64,000 nt of DNA from Micromonospora sp. HNM0581 (GCF_012726175.1 NZ_JAASAD010000003.1:186001-250000), one strand, 5' to 3'. Positions 34,908 through 43,578 are shown, counted from the first letter of the stretch. A program made the numbers and translations. The notes: a model not told the origin generated them from the sequence alone.

Positions 34908-36005
34908 CTAGCAGGAAGCGTTGCTGTTCGTGGATGCGCAGGACTCGGTGTTCTCGTAGAATCCGCTGTAGAACGATACGCGCTGGAAGTCGTTCGCGTA
35001 AAAGCTCCCGCCCTGAGTGCGAGCAGCAATCCAGTTGAAGGCACCCTCGCGAGTGGCGCTCGGCTTCGCGGTAACGCCGGACCCCCAGTTGAAGCTCATG
35101 TCACCAGGCGACGAGTTCGCTATCGAGACGCTGTAGTTGTCGCAATCCAGGAAAGAAATGCCGGCGGATGCACCAAGGTAGCTGACGCTCAGATTCAGTG
35201 GCGTCGAGTTGCAGTCGCCTTTCCGTGAACCAGTGGCAGGTGCCCAGTCCACCCAGTGATGCAATGGAGTGGAGGTTGATGCATACGACTTGATGCCGAA
35301 GCTGGAAACACCATAGTTGGGACCGGAGATGTCGTAAGGCGTGACTCGGGCCTTGCGCTGATACGCCCAATAGTCGTAGGAGCCGTCGCTCTCTCCCGTC
35401 ATCTTCGACTTCGACCAGGTCGCCAGCATCTCACCAACCCGGGCTTTTACGATGTACTGACCGCTGCCCTGAAGGGCGAAAGAAGCGAAGCCTGGGCCGT
35501 CAGGAAGCACGACGGGAGATTCGTCGAATGCTACTGTTCCTTTGACGCTTGCCTCCAGCACATCCTGGTAGCGCCCGTCCGGGCTGCGCTTGACATCCTC
35601 CCCGAGGGTCACCTCGTCAATCCGGTAATCCCTCGGTACAACGATCTCGACATCCTTGAAGGTCGAGTCGTCCGACCGTTCCAGCTTGAGATAGTCGACG
35701 TACTCGGAGTCGTAGTACAGCCCGTCTGATGCTGCACGCGCAAGGAACTGCTGGCGCAGGCCGGCGCCCTGCCTCCGGTCGCTCCTTGCCTCCTGATATT
35801 CGGCGCCGATCGTCCGTTTGACGTTTGGCGTCGTGTTCATCTTGAAGGTGACGGATGACTTGACCTTGACGTGTGGATCGCTGTCTCCAGCGGAAGCCGA
35901 TCCAGAAGCCGGATAAGCGACGATGCCGAGAGCGGCAACCGTAGCGAACACAGCGGACCGATAGCCGGAGCGCCGCAGCCGCGTTACCATACTTCTTGTC
36001 CTCAT
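34908..36005 (-). CDS. Secreted protein of unknown family
   Basis: 365 residues from ATG 36005 (AAGGGGCAGC upstream; ATG 35990 is possible). A twin-Arg-poor Sec signal peptide is visible (RSAVFATVAALGIVAYPASG) with a likely cut after ASA near residue 35-40. The mature part is rich in Ser, Tyr, Asp and beta-forming residues and has four Cys, two of them at the very end (ESCASTNSNASC), which could form two disulfides. No catalytic motif recognised. Lower GC than neighbours. It is the first gene of a likely operon with a membrane-anchored hydrolase and a tiny membrane protein. A strong palindrome lies 66 bases upstream. Confidence 0.75.
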   Translation of the reverse strand: MRTRSMVTRLRRSGYRSAVFATVAALGIVAYPASGSASAGDSDPHVKVKSSVTFKMNTTPNVKRTIGAEYQEARSDRRQGAGLRQQFLARAASDGLYYDSEYVDYLKLERSDDSTFKDVEIVVPRDYRIDEVTLGEDVKRSPDGRYQDVLEASVKGTVAFDESPVVLPDGPGFASFALQGSGQYIVKARVGEMLATWSKSKMTGESDGSYDYWAYQRKARVTPYDISGPNYGVSSFGIKSYASTSTPLHHWVDWAPATGSRKGDCNSTPLNLSVSYLGASAGISFLDCDNYSVSIANSSPGDMSFNWGSGVTAKPSATREGAFNWIAARTQGGSFYANDFQRVSFYSGFYENTESCASTNSNASC

Positions 36006-36070
36006 GCTGCCCCTTCGTAGCGTGGACATCGTCGCGGCTGCGGGATGCCCCCCGCAGCCGCGACACACAT

Positions 36071-36093
36071 GAACTTCCACGTCGTGGAAGTTC
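36071..36093. promoter_or_regulatory. Perfect palindrome upstream of the secreted-protein gene
   Basis: GAACTTCCACG and its exact complement flank a single central T (11+1+11 bases). It lies 66 bases before the start codon in the leader, so it is a candidate operator of the low-GC trio. Confidence 0.55.
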
Positions 36094-36334
36094 CATTCTG
36101 TTTCCGAGACTAGACGTTGAGTAAGCGCCCTTCAAGACCGTGTGGACAGAGTGGGGCCAATCCGGGCAGGCCAGTGCGTGTGGCGACATTCCGGCCTGTC
36201 CCGAACGTCGGCAGGCGCGTCTGCGGCGCCGCAGGTGCCGACTCACGATGTCACGCTGCCGCATGATTCGCTCGATGCACTTGCGATTGACCCGCACGCC
36301 CTGGTCGTGCAGCCGTCACGATCTGCCGGGGACC

Positions 36335-36533
36335 TGGGAGCGGTGGTCAGTTCGACTGACTGGGAATGAGTCGGACCAGTCGCGGCGTGGAATTCGTGGT
36401 TCGGATGATGGCGGGCAGCGGCGTCGAGGACGGCGTCACCTTCAGCGGGGTTGGTCAGCGAGGCGCTTGGCAAGGGTCACGGCACTGCTCGCGAACTCGC
36501 GGGCCACGGCTTCTCGGTGCCGGGCGGTCTGGG
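36335..36533 (-). pseudogene. Degenerate second copy of the BTAD regulator 3' end
   Basis: The minus strand encodes TARHREAVAREFASSAVTLA then, after a one-base frame change, DAVLDAAARHHPNHEFHAAT and SQSVELTTAP. The same order occurs in the intact gene at 37192-38022 (RHRQAVASQFAGAAITLAER, GAVLAAAARHHPHHEFLAAT, SQSAELTTAP). Only the last quarter is present, and it is joined directly to a transposase fragment. Confidence 0.8.
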
Positions 36534-36596
36534 CCCGCCACACACCACCTCGGCGGCTGATGTCGACGAGCCGACGCCGCCGACGCCTCCGTCCAG

Positions 36597-37075
36597 ATCG
36601 GTAGCCCGTCTGGGCGAATGATCGCTTGGATTTCGCGCCGAAGTCACGGTTCTTTATTGAGAACCAGGCGTCGATGACCTCGCCCTTCACCGACACGGTC
36701 GTCTCGGTAAGCCGATCGCAGTCGAACAGCTTCCCCGTCGAGGATCACGGCGGCGGCGCGACGCAGAGCGGTGTGCAGGTCGCTCGCCTCATCGGCGAGG
36801 ACCGTGATGCCTTCGTCGCGGTAGCGGTAGGCGGTTGCCCGGGAGATACCGAACCCGGCGGCGAGGAGGGTCATGTCCTCGGCCTTGCCGAACCAGACGA
36901 GCACCATCAAGGCCTGGTAGAAGCAGGTCAACGCCGCCGTGCCACGGCCTGTGCCGTCGGCGCGGCGGTGTGCGTACAGCAGCCGGGCGAGGTGCTGCAC
37001 GAGTTCCATCCGGCCGGCGGCCCAGGGGTCGGTGCCAGGTAGTGGCACACCGCGCACCACAAGCGGCTTGGGCAA
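36597..37075 (-). pseudogene. IS5-family transposase, 5' half with two frameshifts
   Basis: From ATG 37075: VRGVPLPGTDPWAAGRMELV, then a helix-turn-helix (LLAAGFGISRATAYRYRDEG) and the start of the catalytic domain (VILDG). One extra G in GGGG near 36746 shifts the frame; in the next frame CDRLTETTVSVKGEVIDAWF and SIKNRDFGAK follow, and after a further one-base change IQAIIRPDGLPIWTEA. The gene then ends abruptly against the regulator remnant. Downstream, 37076-37191 shows no gene. Confidence 0.85.
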
Positions 37076-37191
37076 GGGCGATCATTCCCCACCACGGTGT
37101 GGAGGCTTCGGTGCGCCGGGGGCAGGGGCATCGGTGTTGTTCGGAAGTATTGACCGTTTTGTCGTCAGCCTTATGGCTGAACTTGGCGGGA

Positions 37192-38022
37192 TTATGGAAT
37201 TGAGGCGTTCGGAGAATCTGACAGGGGCCGGTTTGGGTGTGTAGGGCCTCTGTGGTCGGCTTGTGGCGACGGCATCCGTGCGGGGGCGGTGGTCAGCTCG
37301 GCTGACTGCGAGGATGTCGGACCGGTCGCGGCGAGAAACTCGTGGTGCGGATGGTGGCGGGCGGCGGCGGCGAGGACGGCACCGGCTTCAGCGGGTTGGT
37401 CAGCGAGCCTTTCGGCAAGGGTGATTGCGGCGCCTGCGAACTGGCTGGCGACGGCTTGTCGGTGCCGGGTGATCCAGGGATACCCCGCGTGGGCGGCGAG
37501 GGGTCCGCGGTAGGCGGAGATCGCCAGGCGGAGGGCGGCGATGCTGGCTGCGGGGTTGCTGGCATGGTGGGCTGCGGTGATGGCGTTGCGCATGGTCCAT
37601 AGGTCGACGTCGAAGGCGTCGGTGTTCAGGGTGTAGTGGTGTCGGCGTAGCCGCAGGTAGGTGTTGTCCCCGCTGATGGAGCGGAAGATCTGGCGCAGGT
37701 TGTAGGTGTAGGTGTGCAGCCGTTGTGTGGCCAGGCGGTGCGCCGGTTCGGGGAGGAGATCGCCGAGGATGTCGTGCTGGTAGGCCGATCCTCCGCACAC
37801 GATCAGATAGACGAGGAACTCCATCGCCTGTGGGCGGACGTGCTGCCCGTCGGGAACGCCGAGGATGGTCGGTGTGCCGAGCACCTGAACCCGGATCCGG
37901 TTCGCTCCGACATCGGCCTGCCGGCCCAGGGGGTGAGCGGGGACGCGGCTGCTCGGCGGTTCAGCGCCTTGACCGCTTGCAGGAGTGATCGCGGGAGGGT
38001 GCTGCGGTTGCGAGTCGTTCAT
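37192..38022 (-). CDS. SARP-like regulator with winged helix and BTAD domain
   Basis: 276 residues from ATG 38022; the open frame upstream to 38844 is composed of non-coding-looking Arg/Pro sequence. After a disordered 45-residue lead comes a winged-helix segment (VQVLGTPTILGVPDGQHVRP, then QRLHTYTYNLRQIFR) and a bacterial transcriptional activator domain (FDVDLWTMRNAITAAHHA, YRGPLAAHAGYPWITRHR). A C-terminal Pro/Ser tail follows. This fits actinobacterial regulators related to SARPs. It lies downstream of four small genes on the same strand. A degenerate copy of its 3' end lies 0.7 kb further on. Confidence 0.75.
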   Translation of the reverse strand: MNDSQPQHPPAITPASGQGAEPPSSRVPAHPLGRQADVGANRIRVQVLGTPTILGVPDGQHVRPQAMEFLVYLIVCGGSAYQHDILGDLLPEPAHRLATQRLHTYTYNLRQIFRSISGDNTYLRLRRHHYTLNTDAFDVDLWTMRNAITAAHHASNPAASIAALRLAISAYRGPLAAHAGYPWITRHRQAVASQFAGAAITLAERLADQPAEAGAVLAAAARHHPHHEFLAATGPTSSQSAELTTAPARMPSPQADHRGPTHPNRPLSDSPNASIP

Positions 38023-38174
38023 GGCGGGGTGCCCGTGGCCGCCCTCGACGTCGCGTGTGAGGACTCGCTGCTCATTGACACAACGGTACAGACCCGTCGG
38101 CCTATCGCGGTCCGGTCGAACGCGTACCGACTGCTCGGCGTCGGGCACCTGGCCGTCGGCTCTGCCGAGGGCTG

Positions 38175-38447
38175 CTACGGGAGATCGATGCCGATTGCTT
38201 GGGCGTACTCGGCGAGGATGCCGCCGGCTTCGGCGAGCAGCCATGAGCCGTCTCGGAGCTTGACGATTCCTTGGGCGTAGTTGCCCAGTGCGCGGTTGAC
38301 CAGGGGGTTGGTGGCTCCGGTGGTGAGGGCGCGGAACTCGGCTCGAGCGTTCTCGGCGTCCTGGATGACGACCTTGGTCAGGTCCTGCTGTTGGCCGATG
38401 GAGACGTGCAGGTCTCGTAGCGCGGCGGCGATGTCGGGCAGGGTCAC
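38175..38447 (-). CDS. Small conserved-looking protein, function unknown
   Basis: 90 residues, helical: LPDIAAALRDLHVSIGQQQD, LTKVVIQDAENARAEFRALT and a C-terminal LAEAGGILAEYAQAIGID. It overlaps the stop of the gene before it by four bases (ATGA), so it belongs to a tight operon of small genes on the minus strand. No family recognised with confidence. Confidence 0.75.
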   Translation of the reverse strand: MTLPDIAAALRDLHVSIGQQQDLTKVVIQDAENARAEFRALTTGATNPLVNRALGNYAQGIVKLRDGSWLLAEAGGILAEYAQAIGIDLP

Positions 38448-38725
38448 GGTTGGTACCTCCGGGTGAGCTCGGCTGCGGGATCAGGGCCGGCAGTGATGCG
38501 GCGGGCGTTGATGAGTTGCGGTCGGGTCGCGCCGGGTGTTCGTCGGGGTAGGCGGCCGTAGCGGGTGAAGGTGGCGGCGGCTTGCTCGTTGGTGGGGCAG
38601 GGGCCAATGAGCTGGCAGCGCAGGCAGTAGCCGGTGGCGCTGGACGTGACGTGCTCGTCGAGCGCTCGCTGCGCGGCCGCGAGTTGGTCGAGGGCCGCTG
38701 CGGACAGGTAGACGGTGGCGGCCAT
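38444..38725 (-). CDS. Small protein with CLRC/CPT cysteine cluster
   Basis: 93 residues. An N-terminal helix (LSAAALDQLAAAQRALDEHV) is followed by GYCLRCQLIGPCPTNEQAAA, whose three Cys could bind a metal, and a basic C-terminus. Member of the small-gene operon 39154-38175; it starts one base after the stop of the gene upstream. Function unknown. Confidence 0.75.
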   Translation of the reverse strand: MAATVYLSAAALDQLAAAQRALDEHVTSSATGYCLRCQLIGPCPTNEQAAATFTRYGRLPRRTPGATRPQLINARRITAGPDPAAELTRRYQP

Positions 38726-38726
38726 G

Positions 38727-38978
38727 TCAGTCCTGCGGCTGTGGGAGGGCAGCGACGCGGGCGAGGACGCGCCGGAAGCGTCCGGTTCGGCAGGGCGAGG
38801 GCATTTCGATGCCTTCGACCCACACCCACTGGCCGTCGTACCAAAGGCTGAGGTCGAGGCGGACGCAGACGATCCGCAGCCGAAGTGGGTCGCTGCCGTG
38901 CTGGTAGTCCTGTTCGCGTAGGTGCACGACGTCGCCGGGCGCGATGGCGACTACAGGTGTGACCGGCGTGGGGGTCAC
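38727..38978 (-). CDS. Small protein, function unknown
   Basis: 83 residues from GTG 38978, whose GTGA overlaps the stop of the upstream gene. A beta-rich core (AIAPGDVVHLREQDYQHGSD, LRIVCVRLDLSLWYDGQWVW) and a basic end suggest a compact, perhaps SH3-like, domain. No family recognised. Part of the same operon. Confidence 0.65.
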   Translation of the reverse strand: MTPTPVTPVVAIAPGDVVHLREQDYQHGSDPLRLRIVCVRLDLSLWYDGQWVWVEGIEMPSPCRTGRFRRVLARVAALPQPQD

Positions 38979-39154
38979 AGACCGCTCGTCCAACTCGTCC
39001 GGCCGGGATACGGGCGGGATCTGCGGCCTCCGCAGTCGGGGCAGTTCAGTGCCGACCCGCACCGTCGGCACCATCGGGACTTGACCTTGAACAGGAACAG
39101 TCCGGCAGCGAAGCCAAGCATCGCGACCACCACCAGGACGAGGGATGGAACCAC
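38975..39154 (-). CDS. Small membrane protein with zinc-ribbon-like tail
   Basis: 59 residues from GTG 39154, chosen for GGGAGG seven bases upstream. One N-terminal membrane segment (VPSLVLVVVAMLGFAAGLFL), then KSRWCRRCGSALNCPDCGGR with two CxxC pairs that should bind zinc. First gene of the small-gene operon. The 297-base gap upstream to the XRE gene holds the divergent promoters but I see no sharp motif. Confidence 0.7.
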   Translation of the reverse strand: MVPSLVLVVVAMLGFAAGLFLFKVKSRWCRRCGSALNCPDCGGRRSRPYPGRTSWTSGL

Positions 39155-39451
39155 CGCGTTGCCTCCCTGACTCGGCCTCTCGACGGGACGCAGCCCGCTT
39201 CGGGTGACGGGCTGCGTCCCGTCGAGAGGCGTCCGAGGCCGGACGAGCGGTGAGCCCCCCTGGGAGCACGAGCCCACCGTCGTACCGCGCGGCTTTCATG
39301 GGCCGCACCGGCCTGACATGCTCATGCCCATAGCGCCTATGCACTAGTGAGAATGCAAGGATTGCATTCGCATGCACGTCACTTGCCTGGCCTGCCTGAG
39401 GGTTGCATCCGCACGGCGGGCACACTCTGACTACGACAGGAGCGAAGGGAC

Positions 39452-40339
39452 ATGGAGTTGTCAGCTCGACGGCAACCGCCCACCGTGCGCCTCCGGCGGC
39501 TCGCGGCGGAGCTGCGCAGCCTGCGCACCGCAGCCGGCCTCACCCGCGACGAGGTAAGCGAGCAGACCGGCATCAATCCCGCCACCCTCTACCGCATCGA
39601 AACGGCCAAGGTCCGCCCGCAGCGGCGCACCCTGATGGCGATGCTGGACAAGTACGGCGTCACCGACGAGGACAAGCGCAGCGAGCTGATCGCCCTGTCC
39701 CGCCAGGCCGCACAGTTGGGCTGGCTCCAGGCGTACGAGTCCGAGCTTCCCGAGCTGTACACCACGTACATCAGCTTCGAAGCCGAGGCCCGATCGGTCC
39801 GCAACTACGAGTCCCTCTTCGTCCCCGGCCTCCTCCAGACCGAAAACTACGCTCGGGCGGTGATCCGCGGCGTCCTACCGTTAGCCACGGACACTGACGT
39901 TCAGGCCCGGGTAGACGCGCGGATACAGCGACAGGTTTCACTTCGCAAGACGGAGCCGCTGCGTCTCTGGGCAATCCTCGACGAAGCCGTCCTGCACCGG
40001 CAGACCGGCGGCGCTGAGGTCATGACCGAGCAACTGGAAGCCCTGGCGGCGGCAGCCGAACAGCCGCACGTGACTCTCCAAGTCATCCCATTCAAGGCCG
40101 GCGCCCACGCCGGCATGCCGGGCTCGTTCGTCGTCATGGACTTCCCCGACCCGGCCGACCCCGCCTTGGTCTACGTCGACAGCATGGCCGGCGATCTGTT
40201 CCTGGAGCGCGAGGCAGACGTACGCCGCTACGCCACCACGTTCGAACACCTCCGCGCCACCGCGCTGGACCCCACCAACTCGATCAAACTGATCAAGGCC
40301 CAAGCCGCCGTGATCGACCAACAAGGAGGTACGGGATGA
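39452..40339 (+). CDS. XRE regulator with DUF5753 domain
   Basis: 295 residues from ATG 39452 with AGGAG and AAGGG nearby. N-terminal helix-turn-helix (LRSLRTAAGLTRDEVSEQTG, INPATLYRIETAKVRPQRRT) and a DUF5753 C-terminal half (YESLFVPGLLQTENYARAVI, RQVSLRKTEPLRLWAILDEA, HVTLQVIPFKAGAHAGMPGS). It is followed by a DUF397 gene overlapping by four bases. Such pairs are abundant in filamentous actinobacteria and act as developmental or accessory switches. It is divergent from the small-gene operon, which it may control. Confidence 0.93.
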   Translation: MELSARRQPPTVRLRRLAAELRSLRTAAGLTRDEVSEQTGINPATLYRIETAKVRPQRRTLMAMLDKYGVTDEDKRSELIALSRQAAQLGWLQAYESELPELYTTYISFEAEARSVRNYESLFVPGLLQTENYARAVIRGVLPLATDTDVQARVDARIQRQVSLRKTEPLRLWAILDEAVLHRQTGGAEVMTEQLEALAAAAEQPHVTLQVIPFKAGAHAGMPGSFVVMDFPDPADPALVYVDSMAGDLFLEREADVRRYATTFEHLRATALDPTNSIKLIKAQAAVIDQQGGTG

Positions 40340-40539
40340 ACCAAGCTGACGCGTCCCGCGCCCAGTGGAAGAAGAGCAGCCGATCGAGCGGGAACGGTCA
40401 GTGCGTCGAGGTCGCCGACTTCGACACCACCGTCGCGCTGCGTGACAGCAAGGACCCCTCGGGTCCGGTACTCGTCTTCGAGCGCGCCGCATGGGCGAGT
40501 TTCTTGGCGGGCGCAAAGTGCGGCGTCCCGCGGTCGTAG
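40336..40539 (+). CDS. DUF397 domain protein
   Basis: 67 residues. Contains the DUF397 signature: ASRAQWKKSSRSSGNGQCVE, VADFDTTVALRDSKDPSGPV and LVFERAAWASFLAGAK. Partner of the upstream XRE-DUF5753 regulator; the start overlaps its stop (ATGA). Related pairs behave like antitoxin-toxin modules in Streptomyces. The role here is inferred from that. Confidence 0.95.
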   Translation: MNQADASRAQWKKSSRSSGNGQCVEVADFDTTVALRDSKDPSGPVLVFERAAWASFLAGAKCGVPRS

Positions 40540-40681
40540 CAGGGCGATCCGGGTGGCAGTAGGCGCGGCACTTGCGCCACCAAGTCGGTCGTCCGCCGCA
40601 CTGACCAAGATCGCGCGTAAACCTCATGCTCCCGCTGCCATCGTCGGCTCCGCCTGAAAGTTCAGCCGACATCGACGGCCA

Positions 40682-41519
40682 TCAGGTCGTCATCTTCTGG
40701 GGCCGTCGCGGAAGCTTCGCCCCGCCCCACAGGCAGCCCGGCTGAGCGAACCTGATGCCGTCTTGCTCATGGTCATCCGTAAACCACCACGCTGGAAGGC
40801 GGTACGGACCGGCCTCGCGCCCCTCGATGCTCTCGGACGTGAGAAGGCAGGCGATCGTCTGATCGACTAATTGGACGTAGGTGGCGAGGACGCTCCGGGC
40901 GATGCTTGTATTCAACGTCCGGCCCGACCATCGCGCCTCGCCGCTCCGCCGGCCGGGACCCGCGTCGCTGCCCATGCCTTCGTAGGACGGCGCTGCCATC
41001 TTGTTTGGTAAGACCCGGTGCGCCACGCCGTTGCGTAGCTCGATGAAGTCGTCCAAGCGCTTCGACATGTCGTCGTAATTCTCGACGGCGCTCAGCTCAA
41101 CAGGGGATCCGAGCCGCTTTCCAACAGCGCCGTCGAAGAAGGTGAGGATCAACGCGCCGGGAAGTTGGAGCGGGGCAGGACACTGCGCCGTTGCCTGAGC
41201 CAAGGTTCGCGCGGCCTTCGACTGCTTGTTCCGCCAGCCCAGCCGGCCGACAGTCTCCCGCTCGCTCACGGGGAAACTGACGGCGGTGCCGACCTCGTAC
41301 ACCAGCCGCTCCCATGTCGATACAGCCAGCATCACCACCAGCGGGTTCAGCACCCCCCCCCCGCGGCTGATCACCACCGCCCGGACGTTCATTGTGAATC
41401 AGCACGAGATCTACTGCGTCGCCCAGCGCTCCACGAGCCCTCAGGCATGCACGCACTACTGGTGGTAGAGCGGCAACCTTCTCGTTAGTCAAGTCACCAC
41501 GGATCGATCCGAACGACAT
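40682..41519 (-). pseudogene. HEPN-like protein with frame break near a G10 tract
   Basis: From ATG 41392 an open frame of 236 residues is found, but coding-looking sequence also runs in another frame from ATG 41519 (LTNEKVAALPPVVRACLRAR, GDAVDLVLIHN). Deleting one G of the ten-G run at 41353-41362 fuses the two into about 278 residues. The body carries VMLAVSTWERLVYEV and RLDDFIELRNGVAHRV; R-N-x-x-x-H matches the Rx4-6H HEPN ribonuclease motif (Arg120 and His125 of the shorter frame). HEPN proteins often serve in defence or TA systems. No nucleotidyltransferase partner adjoins it. Either the gene is phase-variable, broken, or the tract is misread; the shorter frame may be the intact gene. 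Confidence 0.55.
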
Positions 41520-41721
41520 CGGAGCATGATTCCAGGTCCCTGCCGATCGTGTGAGCCCGTGCTCCTGCCGGCCGTGTCCGTCCTGCTGCGTTCAGTAGAC
41601 GTTGGTGGTGACTCCTTGCGGCCTCACCTGACATCACCACGACTCATTACCGGCCTGCCCTTATGCCAGCACCACGGCCGCGAAGTCTACGCCTCCGCTT
41701 CCACCCACCCTGATCTCGCTC

Positions 41722-41997
41722 ATGGAGTACACCTTGACCACGCATCACGCCTCTTCCGCAAGAAACGCAAGCGCCCTCGCTCTCGCGAACCCCGAACCTG
41801 ACGGATCCGGCCTTGACCTCCCGCTGCGGGTCCGGCCGACTCTCCCACTTGGCCTCCCGCTTCAAGAGGACCCCCGAACGGACCCTCTGGTTCGGCTCAC
41901 AGCCCAGTTCAGGGCCGCTGTCAGCACCGCCTGTCGTGCTGCGACAGACCCTCCGACTGGGTCTCTCCCCCCTGGGTTGGTGGTGACGCATGCCTGA
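41722..41997 (+). CDS. Possible small protein coupled to replication-relaxation gene
   Basis: 91 residues from ATG 41722, Pro/Leu/Ala-rich, no motif. Its stop lies inside the start of the next gene (ATGCCTGA), which favours translation. No clear ribosome site. The bases 41520-41721 hold a further open stretch of doubtful coding quality. Confidence 0.35.
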   Translation: MEYTLTTHHASSARNASALALANPEPDGSGLDLPLRVRPTLPLGLPLQEDPRTDPLVRLTAQFRAAVSTACRAATDPPTGSLPPGLVVTHA

Positions 41998-42865
41998 CCA
42001 GCTGCTTCGGGTCCAGGCTCAGCTCACCGACCGCGACCTCGTCCTGCTCGGCTGGCTGGCCGACCACGGCGTGCTCACCTCCTTCCAGATCGCCGAAGCC
42101 CTCTACCCATCGGTCGACTACGCCCAGGAACGCCTACGCGCCCTGGCGCAGAAGTTGGAGGTGGTGGACCGGTTCCGGCCGCAGAAGCCCGACGGCGGCT
42201 CCTACCCCTACCACTACGTCCTGGCGCAGCTCGGCGTCGAGGTCGTCGCCGCGCAGCGCGGCGAGGACCTGCCGCGTAAGGATCAGGCCCGGCGTAGGCG
42301 GTGGCATCTGACGAGGCGGGCGAACCTGCCGCACCTGCTCGGGGCCAACGGCTTCTTCACCGCCCTGGCCGGGCACGCCCGCACCCATCCCGGTAGCGAG
42401 CTGGTGCGCTGGTGGCCGGCGGGACGCTGCCAGCAAATGGGCGCCTTCGCCGAACCCGACGACGACGTCACCGTGCGCATCTACCAGCCGAGGTCACGGC
42501 CGGACGGGCACGGTATCTGGGTCGACGGCCACCGCAGGGTGCCATTCTTTCTGGAACACGACCTCGGCACCGAACGGCCCCTATCCCGACTGGTCGACAA
42601 GATCGACGGATATCGGGACCTCGCGCACGTTACCGGCCGGATCTGGCCGGTGCTGTTCTGGCTGCACTCCCCAGCACGCGAGCGGCACCTGCACCAGGAA
42701 CTCGCCGCCGCCGGGACCATCTACCCGGTGGCCACCGCCGTGCACACCGAGGTCACCGGCATCAACCCCGCCGAGGCGGGGTGGTGGCTGCACCGCCACC
42801 ACGGGGCGCCGATGCGCCTGGCCGACCTCCCCGCCGCCGACACCCACACCGAACAGGCCACCTGA
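41990..42865 (+). CDS. Replication-relaxation family protein
   Basis: 291 residues. The N-terminal winged helix (LTDRDLVLLGWLADHGVLTS, FQIAEALYPSVDYAQERLRA) and the core (HYVLAQLGVEVVAAQRGEDL, FFLEHDLGTERPLSRLVDKI) match the actinobacterial replication-relaxation family found on integrative elements and plasmids. The presumed role is in element replication or transfer. It lies 0.8 kb upstream of a serine recombinase on the same strand. Confidence 0.85.
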   Translation: MPDQLLRVQAQLTDRDLVLLGWLADHGVLTSFQIAEALYPSVDYAQERLRALAQKLEVVDRFRPQKPDGGSYPYHYVLAQLGVEVVAAQRGEDLPRKDQARRRRWHLTRRANLPHLLGANGFFTALAGHARTHPGSELVRWWPAGRCQQMGAFAEPDDDVTVRIYQPRSRPDGHGIWVDGHRRVPFFLEHDLGTERPLSRLVDKIDGYRDLAHVTGRIWPVLFWLHSPARERHLHQELAAAGTIYPVATAVHTEVTGINPAEAGWWLHRHHGAPMRLADLPAADTHTEQAT

Positions 42866-43458
42866 CCCACAACGACAACCCGACCCTGGTGACCGGACAC
42901 GCGCCCACACAGGCGGCGTCAACGGCCATCACGCCGCTGAGCCCGGCGGGCCAGCGGACGCGACGGCTGCTTCCCGAACCGCGATGACGGCGGCGGCCGG
43001 CAAAGCGCGGCCAGCGATAGCCGCAGCCACGCCTCTCCCGCCCGACGGGCGCGGACCATACCTCTGCACCCGCCGCGACAGCAACGCTTCGAAACTGTCA
43101 GCCGCTCTCTGGCGCCCCGTGTGAGTTTTCGTAAGTCGCTGACAGTCCGCATCGCTTCCCGGTGACAGCGCTCGGAGGTATCGTCCCCGCCCCTCACGGA
43201 AAGCAGAGCGACCCGTCACGAGTCGCCCTTCCGCATCAATCGGATCGATCGCGCGATTCCGCGCAGGAAAGGAAACCGCATGAACGAAGGACTCCGACTC
43301 CCGCAGCTTCACACGCTTTTCGGAGGACCGTGGCCGCCGCGCCGTATGACGACGAAAACGCCGTCCGGAGCTATCCTGACGACCCGCATCCCGGTACCGC
43401 CACCAATAACGGCGGTGCGAAACACATCCCCACCAACGAAAAGGACACGACGATTCCG
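42866..43458 (+). other. 593-base gap with doubtful small frames and an inverted repeat
   Basis: Candidates: ATG 42984 to TGA 43124 (46 residues, PYLCTRRDSNASKLSAALWR) and ATG 43280 to 43492 (70 residues, good AGGAAAGGAAACC ribosome site but atypical composition). CTGTCAGC at 43095-43102 pairs with GCTGACAG at 43138-43145. I cannot assign a function to any of them. Confidence 0.3.
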
Positions 43459-43578
43459 ATGCGTATCGCACGCGTCGACACCATTCCCATGACCGCCGAA
43501 GACCTCGACAACGCCGCCGAAGCCCTCGCCGTTCTCCTCAACCACTTCTGGCGCGAACACCCCAACCTCGCCGCCTGA
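43459..43578 (+). CDS. Small protein upstream of the recombinase
   Basis: 39 residues from ATG 43459 (AAAGGAC upstream): acidic, helical, with VDTIPMTAEDLDNAAEALAV then LLNHFWREH. It ends 89 bases before the recombinase. Small genes at this place often regulate excision; no such motif is visible here. Confidence 0.5.
   Translation: MRIARVDTIPMTAEDLDNAAEALAVLLNHFWREHPNLAA

Noticed and set aside
38023..38844. N-terminal extension of the BTAD regulator frame
   Set aside because: Arg/Pro/Thr-rich, overlaps two better small genes on the same strand in another frame; ATG 38022 is the sensible start.
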